DNA of 64,000 bases from OFTM10 sp964196195 (lineage in GTDB: Bacteria > Actinomycetota > Acidimicrobiia > Acidimicrobiales > Aldehydirespiratoraceae), in the NCBI GenBank assembly GCA_964196195.1, contig CAXMSE010000049.1:28168-92167 (forward strand), read 5' to 3'. A program made the translations under genes and the position numbers. Positions 1-13,694 of this stretch are shown in pieces. Below the pieces are notes generated by a model that saw nothing but the letters and a program-made list of their open reading frames with translations, made no database searches and was not told the DNA's origin. Position 1 is the first letter of the stretch. Each line of letters starts with the position of its first letter.

Positions 1-435
1 ATCGAGGCGCTCGATCAGCAGGGTGCCGTCGAGATGATCGAGTTCGTGGAGAAAGAGGCGAGCTTCGAGCTCATCGGCCTCGACCGAGATCTCGTTGCCG
101 TCGAGATCGCGCCCGCGGACATGAACCAGTTTTGGTCGGGTGATATCCCACGACAGGCCCGGCACCGAGAGGCACCCTTCTTCGAAAACCCACTCCCCAT
201 CGGACTCGACGAGCTCCGGATTCACCATCGACCGGGGGCCGGTGCCTGTGTCCCATACGAACAATCGCTTCTGGACACCCACCTGGGGCGCAGCCAAACC
301 GAGCCCCGGTGCCTCGTACATCGTCTCGAGCATGTCGTCGACGAGTCTCACCAGCGCGCCGTCGATATCGGTGATGAGCTGCGACCTCTGACGCAGGACC
401 GGATCACCGATGATGCGGATGTCGTAGGTGGCCAT
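1..435 (-). CDS. def: Peptide deformylase (3' end outside window)
   Basis: Removes the formyl group from the N-terminal methionine of new proteins, in the cytoplasm. All three family motifs are visible: GLGLAAPQ at residues 44-51, EGCLS at 86-90 (metal ligand Cys88) and the HExDH metal site at 130-134. The residue just before this His is Leu, where Gln is usual. The ATG at 435 has a -10 box 6 nt upstream. The reading frame is still open at base 1, so about 145 residues are seen and the C-terminus is missing. In many actinomycetes def sits next to priA; here three genes separate them. Confidence 0.96.
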   Translation of the reverse strand, partial: MATYDIRIIGDPVLRQRSQLITDIDGALVRLVDDMLETMYEAPGLGLAAPQVGVQKRLFVWDTGTGPRSMVNPELVESDGEWVFEEGCLSVPGLSWDITRPKLVHVRGRDLDGNEISVEADELEARLFLHELDHLDGTLLIERLD

Positions 436-441
436 GGAGCC

Positions 442-447
442 AGGTTA
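442..447 (-). promoter_or_regulatory. -10 box TAACCT of def, leaderless
   Basis: TAACCT on the minus strand ends 6 nt before the def ATG, so the transcript should begin at or next to the start codon. No clear -35 is seen. Confidence 0.5.
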
Positions 448-473
448 CCGACCGCACGACTACCGTCGTCGGC

Positions 474-1097
474 GTGACCCCCGCCCACTATTTCGACGAC
501 AACCCCAGCGTGGGATCGTCCCCCACCCCCGTCGAGGTGAATCTGCCCGACGTCACCCTTCAACTCACCAGCGACCGGGGGGTCTTCTCCGGAGCCGGTC
601 TCGATGCCGGCACCAAACTCCTCCTCCTCGAGGCACCCCCACTCACCGACTCCGACGGCACGATCCTCGACCTCGGTTGCGGTTGGGGACCGATCACCTG
701 CGTCGCCGCCCGGCGAGCTCCCCACGCGCGAATCTGGGCGGTCGACGTCAACCAGAGAGCGCGAAACCTCACCGTCACCAATGCCGCCTCGGTGGGTGCC
801 ACCGACAGGGTCAGGGTGGCCGCCCCCGACGACGTTCCCGCCGATGTGAGCTTCGACCGGATCCTCTCCAATCCCCCTATCCGAATTGGCAAGTCCGCTC
901 TCCACGAGCTGCTTCAGTTCTGGCTCGACCGGCTGACACCCACCGGAGTGGCCCACCTGGTGGTACAACGTCATCTCGGCAGTGACTCGCTCGCGAAATG
1001 GTTGGAAAACGCAGGATTCACGGTCGGACGTCTGAAGAGCAGAGCCGGGTATCGAATCCTCGAGATCGGCCCCCGTAACCTAGAACCTCAAGCATGA
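474..1097 (+). CDS. Class I SAM-dependent methyltransferase, RsmC/RlmG-like
   Basis: Probably methylates guanine N2 in rRNA, judging by similarity to RsmC. The SAM-binding motif I, DLGCGWGP, lies at about residues 63-70 and the catalytic motif SNPP near residue 137. At 207 residues it corresponds to a single methyltransferase domain without the degenerate N-terminal copy of E. coli RsmC. It starts with GTG at 474, only 38 nt from the divergent def. The last 4 nt overlap the next gene (ATGA), so the two are probably co-translated. The exact target base cannot be read from the sequence. Confidence 0.82.
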   Translation: MTPAHYFDDNPSVGSSPTPVEVNLPDVTLQLTSDRGVFSGAGLDAGTKLLLLEAPPLTDSDGTILDLGCGWGPITCVAARRAPHARIWAVDVNQRARNLTVTNAASVGATDRVRVAAPDDVPADVSFDRILSNPPIRIGKSALHELLQFWLDRLTPTGVAHLVVQRHLGSDSLAKWLENAGFTVGRLKSRAGYRILEIGPRNLEPQA

Positions 1098-1615
1098 ATC
1101 AACTCGACGGCACCGGCATGAAGCGGCTCCACCGTGAGTGGAGGCGCCGCACCCATGGTCGGGTGGCGCTCGTTCTCGACAATGTGGCCAACCCGTTCAA
1201 CCTCGGCTCCATTGTTCGTACCGCCGCGGCCGAAAGGGTCGATCACGTCTGGATCGGAGGGGGCACCGAGCCTTCTCACACGAAGGTCAACAAGACAGCC
1301 CTCGGCACCGCGCGCTACCTCACCTGGACGGTCACCGCCGACGGCCCGTCGGCCGTCCGCGCCGCGGCCGCGGCCGGCTACCGCACCGTCGCCATCGAAC
1401 TCACCGATGCCGCCACACCCCTTCACACTGTGGAGATGGGCGACAGCGTGGCCATCGTCATAGGTCATGAGGATCGTGGAGTCACCGCCGCCACGCTCGC
1501 CGAATGCGACGCGGTGGCCTTCATCCCCCAGCTCGGCAAGGTCGGATCACTCAATGTGGCCACGGCCACCGCCATCGCGATCTACGAGGCCCGGCGCCGC
1601 GACTGGAGCAGCTGA
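1094..1615 (+). CDS. SpoU/TrmH-family RNA 2'-O-methyltransferase
   Basis: Transfers a methyl group to a ribose 2'-OH in tRNA or rRNA. The three SPOUT motifs are present: NPFNLGSIVRTA near residues 34-45, the GHEDRGV loop near 122-128, and the C-terminal knot IPQLGKVGSLNVATATA near 145-161. The size of 173 residues matches short TrmH-like enzymes (tRNA Gm18 type) without an N-terminal substrate-binding domain. It overlaps the preceding methyltransferase by 4 nt, forming a two-gene RNA-modification operon on the strand opposite to its surroundings. The exact substrate is not certain. Confidence 0.88.
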   Translation: MNQLDGTGMKRLHREWRRRTHGRVALVLDNVANPFNLGSIVRTAAAERVDHVWIGGGTEPSHTKVNKTALGTARYLTWTVTADGPSAVRAAAAAGYRTVAIELTDAATPLHTVEMGDSVAIVIGHEDRGVTAATLAECDAVAFIPQLGKVGSLNVATATAIAIYEARRRDWSS

Positions 1616-1630
1616 ACCCCGCTTCTCTCG

Positions 1631-2176
1631 TCAGTTCGACGGGGGCAGAGCGGCGCGGCACACCTCGACAATGGCGTCGGCGAGCCCTTCGTCGTCGTCG
1701 AACACATTCAACCCACACTCCACATAGTGATCCGATCCGTCGTGGAACACCGCGACGAACACCGCGACACCACCGCCGGCCCTACCCGCCCTGAGAACCC
1801 GGCTCGAATCGTCGCTGGATTCATCGACGTCGAACAAGAGCTCACCCTCGACATCACGCGCGGCCACGAAAGTGGGCAGACGCTGGCCCAACTCCACCCA
1901 TTCGGCCAGCGAGCGCCGGGTGCACTCCTCGGGACCGCAGCTCCAGGCGACCCGCCAGGAGTCGCCTGATGGAGCCAGCTCGGTGGCGGGTCGAAACTCG
2001 AATGGTCGCTCGTCGACGGGCTCCCATCCTTCGGGGACATCCACCTCGAGCCCGTCCGCGGTGACGATCCTCTGCAGGGCAGGCGAGGACTCGCCGCCGG
2101 TGACCACCAGTATCAGGCCGACCACGCCGAACCCGAACAAGACGACAAGAGGTAGGCGCCGAGACATGGGGGTCAT
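1631..2176 (-). CDS. Membrane-anchored protein of unknown function
   Basis: I do not recognise a family. A short N-terminus with two arginines is followed by one hydrophobic segment (about residues 9-26), which could be a signal anchor. The rest is a soluble, acidic domain with cysteines at positions that could pair outside the cell (the SCGPEEC region and two nearer the C-terminus). It overlaps the end of priA by 4 nt (ATGA), so it is the last gene of the mihF-to-priA transcription unit. It converges with the SpoU-like gene across a 15-nt gap. Confidence 0.7.
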   Translation of the reverse strand: MTPMSRRLPLVVLFGFGVVGLILVVTGGESSPALQRIVTADGLEVDVPEGWEPVDERPFEFRPATELAPSGDSWRVAWSCGPEECTRRSLAEWVELGQRLPTFVAARDVEGELLFDVDESSDDSSRVLRAGRAGGGVAVFVAVFHDGSDHYVECGLNVFDDDEGLADAIVEVCRAALPPSN

Positions 2177-3989
2177 ACTCGCAGGGGGTCGACCTCCACC
2201 CGCACGCGGGCTGAGGGTCGAGGAGTCGCGGCGAGGGCATCGAGAAGGGGCTCATGGGAGTCGGCCCGCAGCAGCCACCGACCATCGAGTGGGCCCCTTA
2301 TCTGCACACCCGGTGGATGCCCGAACGTTGCGATCATCTCCGCTCCGCCCGCTCCGCTCACTGCTGCCTGGGCGCCGTAGGGAGGCGACCCGACAGCCTT
2401 TCGACGATCGCGTTCGACGACCGCCACGATCGACGGGTCGGCTCGCTGGGCCGCCCTGATCACCTCGTGGTCGGGCTGACGAGTCTGGACCACGAGCCGA
2501 CCCCCCCGGTCGCGCCCCCCGAGCAAGCGGGCCGCCCGGGCGAGCAGGGCCAGGCCCTGTTCGACGGTGCGCTGTCGTGGCGCCAAGAGCTCCTGGTCGA
2601 AGTCGAGGAACACGACCACATCCGCTTTCTCGACACGATGCAGTACCGCCTCGGTTCCGATCACCACCCTCGTGGTGGCCAACTCGGTGGACTCGGCGGT
2701 GACTTCTGCCACCTCCTCCCCGACGAGAGCGGCTAACTCTTCGCGGGCGCGGTCGACACCGACCCTCAGGTTCTTCAGCCTGGTCGCGCCACAGTTGGCA
2801 CACACGATGGGGCGCCGCTCGCTGCCATCGGGAGCCTCGAGGCGATCGTCGAGCTGAACCATGGCCCGCGTGCCGTCGTCAGTGCGGGCCAATTCACCAC
2901 ATGTGGCGCAGGCCAGCAGGCGCGAGCGGCCCTTGCGGTTGAGAACACACACCACCCGCTGAGACCCTCGAATGAGCGGGGTCAGTTGTTCCGAGAAAGG
3001 ACCGGCCTTGGCCGGGTCGTCGTCGCGGCGATCGAGAACCTCCACGATCGGCCAGGTCTCCCTCTCCTGCGATCGCGAGAGGCGCAGCAGGCGGCCGGCC
3101 CGCAGGGCCTCGAGCGAAGGCACCGGGGTGGCCATCACCGACGGCACACCACGCCGACGAGCCCGCTCGAGCACCACCTCCCGTGCGTGCCACGTGGGCG
3201 TGCGTTCATCTTGAAGCGCCTCATCGTGCTCGTCGATCACCACGACAGCCGCCAGCGCGGGCATCGGCATCCAAGCGGCCGAACGAGTGCCCACCACAGT
3301 TGCGCCGCCCGCAGCCATGGCCCAGTCGTCGGGCGCGAGAGCCACCTTCACGCCGGCCCGACGCAGGGCGATCGCGAGGCGCCGGGCACGCGCGACCTCG
3401 GGCACGACAATGAGCGCATCACCCAGTCGGCAAGCAGCCATCGACACCGCCACGCCATCGTCGGAGGGAGGGACACGCACCACGGCGACATCGAGCTTGA
3501 ACGCGTCGTGGAACACATCGGTGGGCCCACTCGGCACCGCGGCGGGCGGCACCCGTGATGGCACGGCAGGCACCATCCTCGATGGCGACGCCGCTCGCAT
3601 GAACGCCACCCGTCGGCCGGCCCAACGCCACGCGGCCCAGCCGGCCAGTTCGATGAGTTCAGCGTCGGGGCCGACGCCACTGAGCTTGGACAGCTCGGCC
3701 AGGGTGATGCCGGGCTCCGGATCGACATCCACACCGGTGATCCAGCCGCCCACTCGCCGGCCGGCCAGGGGCACCCGCACCATCGACCCCACCTGGAGCC
3801 GGTCGGCGCGCCCATCATCCCACGACGAAGGCACGAGGTAATCGAACTCGCGATCGATTGCGGGAACGTCGGGCAGGACGCGAACGACCCGCCCCGAAGG
3901 GCGGGCCTGTTCCGCGATGGTGATGGTGTCGGCCGGCGAGGGGGCGTCGGCCCCGTCGTCGAGCTCGAGGCGACCCTGGTCGGTCGGGT

Positions 3990-5191
<1,202 letters not shown>

Positions 5192-5192
<1 letters not shown>

Positions 5193-6406
5193 TACTGCTC
5201 CTGGTTGAGTTTGGTTGAGAGTGGGCCCAGTGCGGCGTCGATCACCGCACGCGCGATCTCGCGCTTGTCAGACAGCGATACATCATGCCGTGATCCGTCG
5301 GCCATCAACACCACTACCTCGTTTGTTGTGTGCTCGAAGCCGACACCCGGCTTCGAGACATCGTTGGCAACGATGAGATCAAGATTCTTGCGTGCGAGTT
5401 TCTCGGCCGCGTTGGCAACGAGATCATCGGTTTCGGCCGCGAAGCCGACCAGCACCTGGCCTTCGGGTTTGCTTGCCCCTAGCAGGGCGAGGATGTCGAC
5501 GGTGGCAACGAGTTCGACTTCAGGTGCTCCGTCGGCCTTCTTCAGCTTTCGAGAGGCGGCATCGACGGGGCGGAAATCGGCGACTGCCGCGGCCATCACA
5601 ACCAGGTCGGAGTCGGTGGCCTCGATCTCGCACGCACTGGCCATTTCCGCGGCGGTCTCAACCGCGACGACCCGAATGCCACCGGGTGCCCGGCCGGGTT
5701 GGGTGGTGACGAGCACCACCTCGGCACCACGCGCCAGTGCCTCCGCAGCCACGGCGTGGCCCTGTCGACCCGACGACCGATTGCCGAGATAGCGCACGGC
5801 GTCGATGGGTTCGCGGGTACCGCCAGCGGTGACCAACACCTTGCGCCCGACCAGATCCCCCGCTGACAGCGCAGCCTCGACTGCAGCCACCACCGTGGCC
5901 GGCTCCGCCAGACGCCCGTGACCGATGTCGCCACCCGCGAGCCGCCCGCTCTCGGGCGCCACGATCAGCACCCCGCGGTCGGCCAACACTTCGATGTTTT
6001 CCTGCACAGAAGCCTGTTCCCACATCTCGGTGTGCATCGCGGGGCACACCACCAGGGGCGCCCTGGTTGCCAGCACCGTGGCCATGAGCAGATCGGCCGA
6101 GCGACCGGTGCGAATATCGCTGATCACCCGAGCGGTGGCCGGGCAGATCAGGATCAAATCAGCAGCCTGGCCCAGCTGGGTGTGGGGAATAGGAGTGTGA
6201 GGGTCGTCGAACAGGGAGGTGCGCGCTGGTTCACTCGCCAGCGCGGAGAATGTGGTGGCTCCCACCATCTGAAGAGCGCCGTCGGTGAGTACCGGGGTGA
6301 CGTGGGCGCCGGCGTCTACCAGACGACGGCACACCTCGACTGCCTTGTATGCCGCGATCCCACCGGTGACGCCGAGAACGATGCGGCGGCCGCCGAGCGG
6401 GTTCAT
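5192..6406 (-). CDS. coaBC: Bifunctional phosphopantothenoylcysteine synthetase/decarboxylase
   Basis: Catalyses two steps of coenzyme A synthesis. The N-terminal flavoprotein decarboxylase (CoaC, to about residue 185) shows TGGIAAYK, the ICPATA stretch and PAMHTEMW, where many bacteria have PAMN. The C-terminal synthetase (CoaB) shows TAGGTREPIDAVR, NRSSGRQG and AAVADFRP. I chose the ATG at 6406 (404 residues), directly before the conserved domain and 13 nt after rpoZ. The frame stays open upstream to 6628, but that part overlaps rpoZ and looks like out-of-frame coding sequence. Confidence 0.95.
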
Positions 6407-6419
6407 CGAACTGGGTGAG

Positions 6420-6746
6420 TCAGGCGGTCTTGTCGCCGGTTTTGGCCGCAGCGAGTGCCTCGGCCTCGGCGAGCACAGCGGCTTCTGCTTCGGCCTCGGG
6501 GTCGAACTCGACTGCGGTGATCTTCTCCGCTGCGATCTCCTCGAAGGCGATCGAGAGTGGCTTGGCGGCGGTGGAGGTGACCTGGGGCGGAATCGATGCA
6601 CCGATGCCCTGGCCGAGCTGGCCGACATAGTTGGTGATCTCGCGACTACGCATTGCAGAGAGCGTGACGAGATGGAACTTGGAGCCCGTCTCCTCGAGAA
6701 GCTGCTCGATCGAAGGGTTCATCATCGTGTCGTAGCCATGCGCCAT
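6420..6746 (-). CDS. rpoZ: RNA polymerase omega subunit
   Basis: Small subunit that helps assemble RNA polymerase by binding beta prime. The SKFHLVTLSAMRSREI helix and KPLSIAFEEIAAEKI are typical of actinobacterial omega. The C-terminal 35 residues are an Ala/Glu-rich tail, longer than in E. coli. It lies between gmk and coaBC, its standard place in actinomycetes, with 36 nt before it and 13 nt after it. Confidence 0.93.
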   Translation of the reverse strand: MAHGYDTMMNPSIEQLLEETGSKFHLVTLSAMRSREITNYVGQLGQGIGASIPPQVTSTAAKPLSIAFEEIAAEKITAVEFDPEAEAEAAVLAEAEALAAAKTGDKTA

Positions 6747-6782
6747 CGTGTTTGTCTCCAGAGGTTCGACCGGCTTATCAGG

Positions 6783-7352
6783 CTAGCAGCGACCGGTCTC
6801 GGATCGGCGGTCCTCGATAAGCCTCTCGACCTCAGATACCGCCCCCTCAAGGTCGTCGTTGACCACCACCGAGGATCCGAGACGGTGCGCCATTTCCACT
6901 TCCTCGGCTGCCTTGGCCAGGCGAGCGGTGACCTTCTCGGGGTCGTCGCCTCGCGTACGGAGCCTGTCTTCTTGGTGAGCTCGACTAGGGGCGTCGATGA
7001 AGATCAGGAGCGCATCGGCGTAGCGCTGCTGGATCTGGGCGGCACCGTGCACATCGATCTCGAACACGACGTCGTGGCCGGCCGGGGGGTCGGGTACAGG
7101 GGTGCCCTGCATGTAGTCGAGAAACTCCACCCACTCGAGGAAGCCCCCGGCCTCGGCATGAACCGCGAACAGCTCACGGCTGGTGAAGTGGTAGGCCTCC
7201 ATGTGCTCACCGGGGCGCCGACGGCGGGTAGTCCAGCTTCGCGACAACCAGAGACGAGGGTCGCGATCGAGGAGGTGAGCAACGATCGTGCCCTTGCCCA
7301 CCCCGCCGGGCCCGGACACCACAATGACGAGGCGATCGTCGGTCCCGATCAT
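6783..7352 (-). CDS. gmk: Guanylate kinase
   Basis: Phosphorylates GMP to GDP with ATP. The P-loop GPGGVGKG lies near residues 14-21; the GMP-binding region SWTTRRRRPGE and the later VFEIDVHGAAQI segment follow. The length of 189 residues is normal. It shares base 7352 with the end of mihF, so the two are translated as a pair. It links to the nearby pyrimidine genes through nucleotide supply only; no shared control is evident. Confidence 0.95.
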   Translation of the reverse strand: MIGTDDRLVIVVSGPGGVGKGTIVAHLLDRDPRLWLSRSWTTRRRRPGEHMEAYHFTSRELFAVHAEAGGFLEWVEFLDYMQGTPVPDPPAGHDVVFEIDVHGAAQIQQRYADALLIFIDAPSRAHQEDRLRTRGDDPEKVTARLAKAAEEVEMAHRLGSSVVVNDDLEGAVSEVERLIEDRRSETGRC

Positions 7353-7666
7353 CAGCCGAAAGCGTCGAGCAACTCTTCTCGCTGCTTGGCCCCCAGGCCC
7401 CGCAGCCTCCGGTTTTCCGCGATCCCGATCGACTCCATGAGGCGTCGGGCCTTCACCTTGCCAAGACCAGGAAGTGATTCGAGAACGGCGAGAACCTTGG
7501 TCTTGGCGACGATTTCGTCGGTATCGGCCATGTCGAGGAGTTCAGAGAACGAAATCGAACCCATCTTGAGAAGCCGCTTCAGCTCAGCGCGAACTCGGCG
7601 CGCCTCGGCCGCCTTAGCCAGTGCTGCAGAGCGCGCCTCGTCGGAAAGCTGGGGTGGCTGTGACAT
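7352..7666 (-). CDS. mihF: Actinobacterial integration host factor
   Basis: Nucleoid protein that binds and bends DNA without strong sequence preference. It is specific to actinomycetes and unrelated to E. coli IHF. It shows the family pattern of a basic N-terminal helix followed by a helix-two-turn-helix region around LPGLGKVKARRLMESIGI and a C-terminal RRLRGLGAKQREELL. The length of 104 residues fits the family. It is the first gene of the mihF-gmk-rpoZ-coaBC-metK-priA unit and has its own -10 box 7 nt before the ATG. Confidence 0.95.
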   Translation of the reverse strand: MSQPPQLSDEARSAALAKAAEARRVRAELKRLLKMGSISFSELLDMADTDEIVAKTKVLAVLESLPGLGKVKARRLMESIGIAENRRLRGLGAKQREELLDAFG

Positions 7667-7673
7667 GTGGGCG

Positions 7674-7679
7674 ACTGTA
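7674..7679 (-). promoter_or_regulatory. -10 box TACAGT of mihF, leaderless
   Basis: TACAGT ends 7 nt before the mihF ATG, in the short gap after pyrF. This would give the mihF unit a promoter independent of the pyr operon. Confidence 0.45.
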
Positions 7680-7690
7680 GCCGACGACGG

Positions 7691-8413
7691 TCAGACCGCC
7701 TCGGCCGCCGACTCGTGGATCCGGCGTGCCGCCTCGATCCGGTCGTCGGCACGGGTGACAGATCGACCGACCACCAGCAGGTCGGCACCACTCGACAGTG
7801 CCATGTCGGCGGAAGCGGCACGGATCTGATCGTCGACCTTGTCGCCAGGGAGCCGGATACCGGCCACCACCCTCTTGAGGCGTGGCGCGTAGTGGTGGGC
7901 CTCTTCGAGATCGGAGGTGGCACACACGATGCCGGCGCAGCCGGCCTCGGCCGCGAGCATCACCCGCTTCGGCATGATGTGCGGGGGTGCGTCGCCATCG
8001 CTGGTGAGCACGGTGATTGCCAGAGCGGCGGGCTTCTCCAAACCCGCGTTGCGCGCGCCTTCCTCCAGCCCCTCCACACCAGCATGAAGCATCTCGACAC
8101 CTCCATGGGCATGCATGGTGAGGTACTGCACACCGAGGGCGCCGAGGACTCTGGCCGCCTTGCCAACCGTGGTGGGGATGTCGTGGAGCTTGAGGTCGAG
8201 GAAAATGTCGAAGCCGAGATCGGCAATGGCACCGATCGCCTCCGGGCCGGCAGCCGAATACAGCTCCAGGCCGATCTTGGCGACACCGAAGTAGTCGTTG
8301 AGCTCGCGACCGAGCCTGATAGCGGCCACAAGATCGTCGACATCCAGCGCCAGCGCCAACCGGGCCCGGACCTCCGGGTCGATCGAGTTTTCTGGAGATT
8401 CCGTATCAGCCAT
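7691..8413 (-). CDS. pyrF: Orotidine 5'-phosphate decarboxylase
   Basis: Last step of UMP synthesis. The catalytic motif DLKLHDIP is present, as are the N-terminal LALDVDD strand and the phosphate-binding VVAGIRLPGD and VVGRSVT loops. I chose the ATG at 8413 (240 residues), which overlaps pyrD by 8 nt; an ATG at 8425 would add four residues. Last gene of the pyr operon. Confidence 0.95.
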   Translation of the reverse strand: MADTESPENSIDPEVRARLALALDVDDLVAAIRLGRELNDYFGVAKIGLELYSAAGPEAIGAIADLGFDIFLDLKLHDIPTTVGKAARVLGALGVQYLTMHAHGGVEMLHAGVEGLEEGARNAGLEKPAALAITVLTSDGDAPPHIMPKRVMLAAEAGCAGIVCATSDLEEAHHYAPRLKRVVAGIRLPGDKVDDQIRAASADMALSSGADLLVVGRSVTRADDRIEAARRIHESAAEAV

Positions 8414-9316
8414 GTGCTCCTCCAATCAGTTCCGCGACCGATGACACATCGTGTCGGTCACACCATTTTTCGAACTCGGTGAGAATCCGCCGGGGGGCCC
8501 GGGGATCCGCGAACGTCGCCGTACCAACTTCCACTGCCGCGGCGCCGGCGAGGAGGAACTCTACGACATCAGCTCCCGTGGTGACGCCACCTACGCCGAT
8601 GATCGGGAGTTGGGGTGCGGCCTCATGCACGTCGTAGACGGCTCTCACCGCGACGGGATGCATCGCCGCTCCCGACACGCCACCTCGACCCGCGCCGAGA
8701 ACGGGACGCCGCCGGTCGATGTCGATCACGATTCCGAGCAGGGTGTTGGTGAGCACGACGGCCTCAGCGCCGGCCTCCGAAGCCGCGATCGCTATCTCGG
8801 GGAGGTCGGCAGCGTTGGGGCTCAATTTCGCCCACCGGGGGCGTCCACAACCGGCGGTGGCCGACACCACTTCGGCGGTGGCAACAGCTGAGTGGGCGAA
8901 CATCCTGCTTCGATCCTCCAGGTTCGGGCAGGACACATTCACCTCCACGGCCACGACCTGGTGAGGAGCGTCGGCCAGGGCGTCGGCGGCAGCAGCGTAG
9001 TCGGCCACGGAGTTGCCCCAGATGCTGGCAACGACGGTAGCCCCGGTGGCGATCAGGTCGGGAAGGTCGTGCTGGAGCCAGTGAGCAACACCCTGGCCCT
9101 GCAGGCCGACACTGTTGATCATTCCTGCGGGGGTGGGATGGACCCGCGGCGAAGGATTACCGGCCCACGCCTCTGCCTTCATCGACTTCACCACCACCGC
9201 GCCGAGTTCGGCGGGGCGCAGGTAGCGCGCCAGTTCGACACCGTGTCCCGCGGTGCCCGATGCCGTCATCACCGGCGCCGACAGCCCCACCGATCCCACC
9301 CAGGTGGTGGTGTCGA

Positions 9317-9332
<16 letters not shown>
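8406..9332 (-). CDS. pyrD: Dihydroorotate dehydrogenase, class 1 (1B-like)
   Basis: Oxidises dihydroorotate to orotate with FMN. The NVSCPN motif carries the cysteine base that marks class 1; class 2 enzymes have serine there. The GNPSPR loop and the GMINSVGL segment resemble class 1B, which normally works with the PyrK electron-transfer subunit. No pyrK lies in this operon: carB ends inside the first 16 nt of pyrD. The electron acceptor is therefore unknown. The length of 308 residues is normal. Confidence 0.94.
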
Positions 9333-12602
<3,270 letters not shown>

Positions 12603-12619
<17 letters not shown>

Positions 12620-13694
12620 GAGCGTCCATCAATTCCGCGAACTGGTCGAAGAGGTAGCGGCTGTCGTGGGGGCCGGGTCCCGCCTCGGGGTGGTACTGCA
12701 CGCTGAAGGCCGGAACGTCGTTGGCCACCAGCCCTTCGAGCGCACCATCGTTGAGGCAGATATGGGTTTCGGTGACGTTGGGAACCGAACCGGCCTCCAC
12801 CGCGAAGTTGTGGTTTTGGCTCGTTATCTCCACCCTGCCGGTTCGGGTGTCCTGCACAGGCACGTTGCCACCGTGGTGGCCGAACTTCATCTTGAAGGTG
12901 CGACCGCCGAGCGCCAACGACAGCACCTGATGACCGAGGCAGATACCGAAGATCGGTACGCGACCGAGAAGGGTCGGCAATTCCGTGACTATCGAACCCG
13001 CCTCTTCGGGATCGCCGGGTCCGTTGGACAGCAACACCCCATCTGGGCTCAGGGCGAGGACATCGGCGGCACTGGTGTCGGCCGGCACCACCGTGACGGT
13101 GGCCAGTTCGCCCAAGTGCCGCAGCATGGTGGATTTCACCCCAAGGTCGTAGGCGACCACGTCTCGCGGGCCCTCGCCGACCACATAGCTCTCTTTGGTG
13201 CTGACGAGGTCGACGAGGCCACCGCCGGCGGTGCCGGCTTCGCCGTCGGCCCTGGCCTTCAAAGCCGCCGTATCAGCGGAGCCGAACGCTCCGGCCATCG
13301 AGCCCGCGTCGCGAATGTGGCGGGTGAGACGACGGGTGTCGATGCCGGCAATTCCGGCCACACCGTGGCGACGCAGGAAGGTGTCGAGGTCGCCCTCGCT
13401 ACGCCAGTTGCTGTGACGACGGGCCAGCTCGCGTACGACCACCCCACGGCAGAAGGGCCGGGCCGACTCATCGTCGGCGGCGGTGACGCCGTAGTTGCCG
13501 ATGTGGGGATATGTGAAGGTGATGATCTGGCCGGCATAGGACGGGTCGGTGAGCACCTCCTGGTAGCCGGTGAGCACCGTGTTGAACACCACCTCACCCG
13601 ACGCCACGCCATCGATGGTGTCGGCCCCGATACCTTCGCCTTCGAACACCTCGCCATCGGCCAGAACGAGCTGATACTCGCGAATCTCGCTCAC
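12603..13694 (-). CDS. carA: Carbamoyl-phosphate synthase, small (glutaminase) subunit
   Basis: Releases ammonia from glutamine and channels it to CarB. The class I amidotransferase triad is visible: the nucleophile Cys252 in GICLGHQ and the His-Glu pair in QYHPEA near residue 337. The N-terminal CPSase domain includes VVFNTVLTGYQEVLTDPSY. It starts with GTG and overlaps pyrC by 4 nt. Confidence 0.97.

Noticed and set aside
6407..6628. N-terminal extension of coaBC
   Set aside because: It overlaps rpoZ out of frame and is Ser/Pro/Arg-rich, typical of shadow translation.
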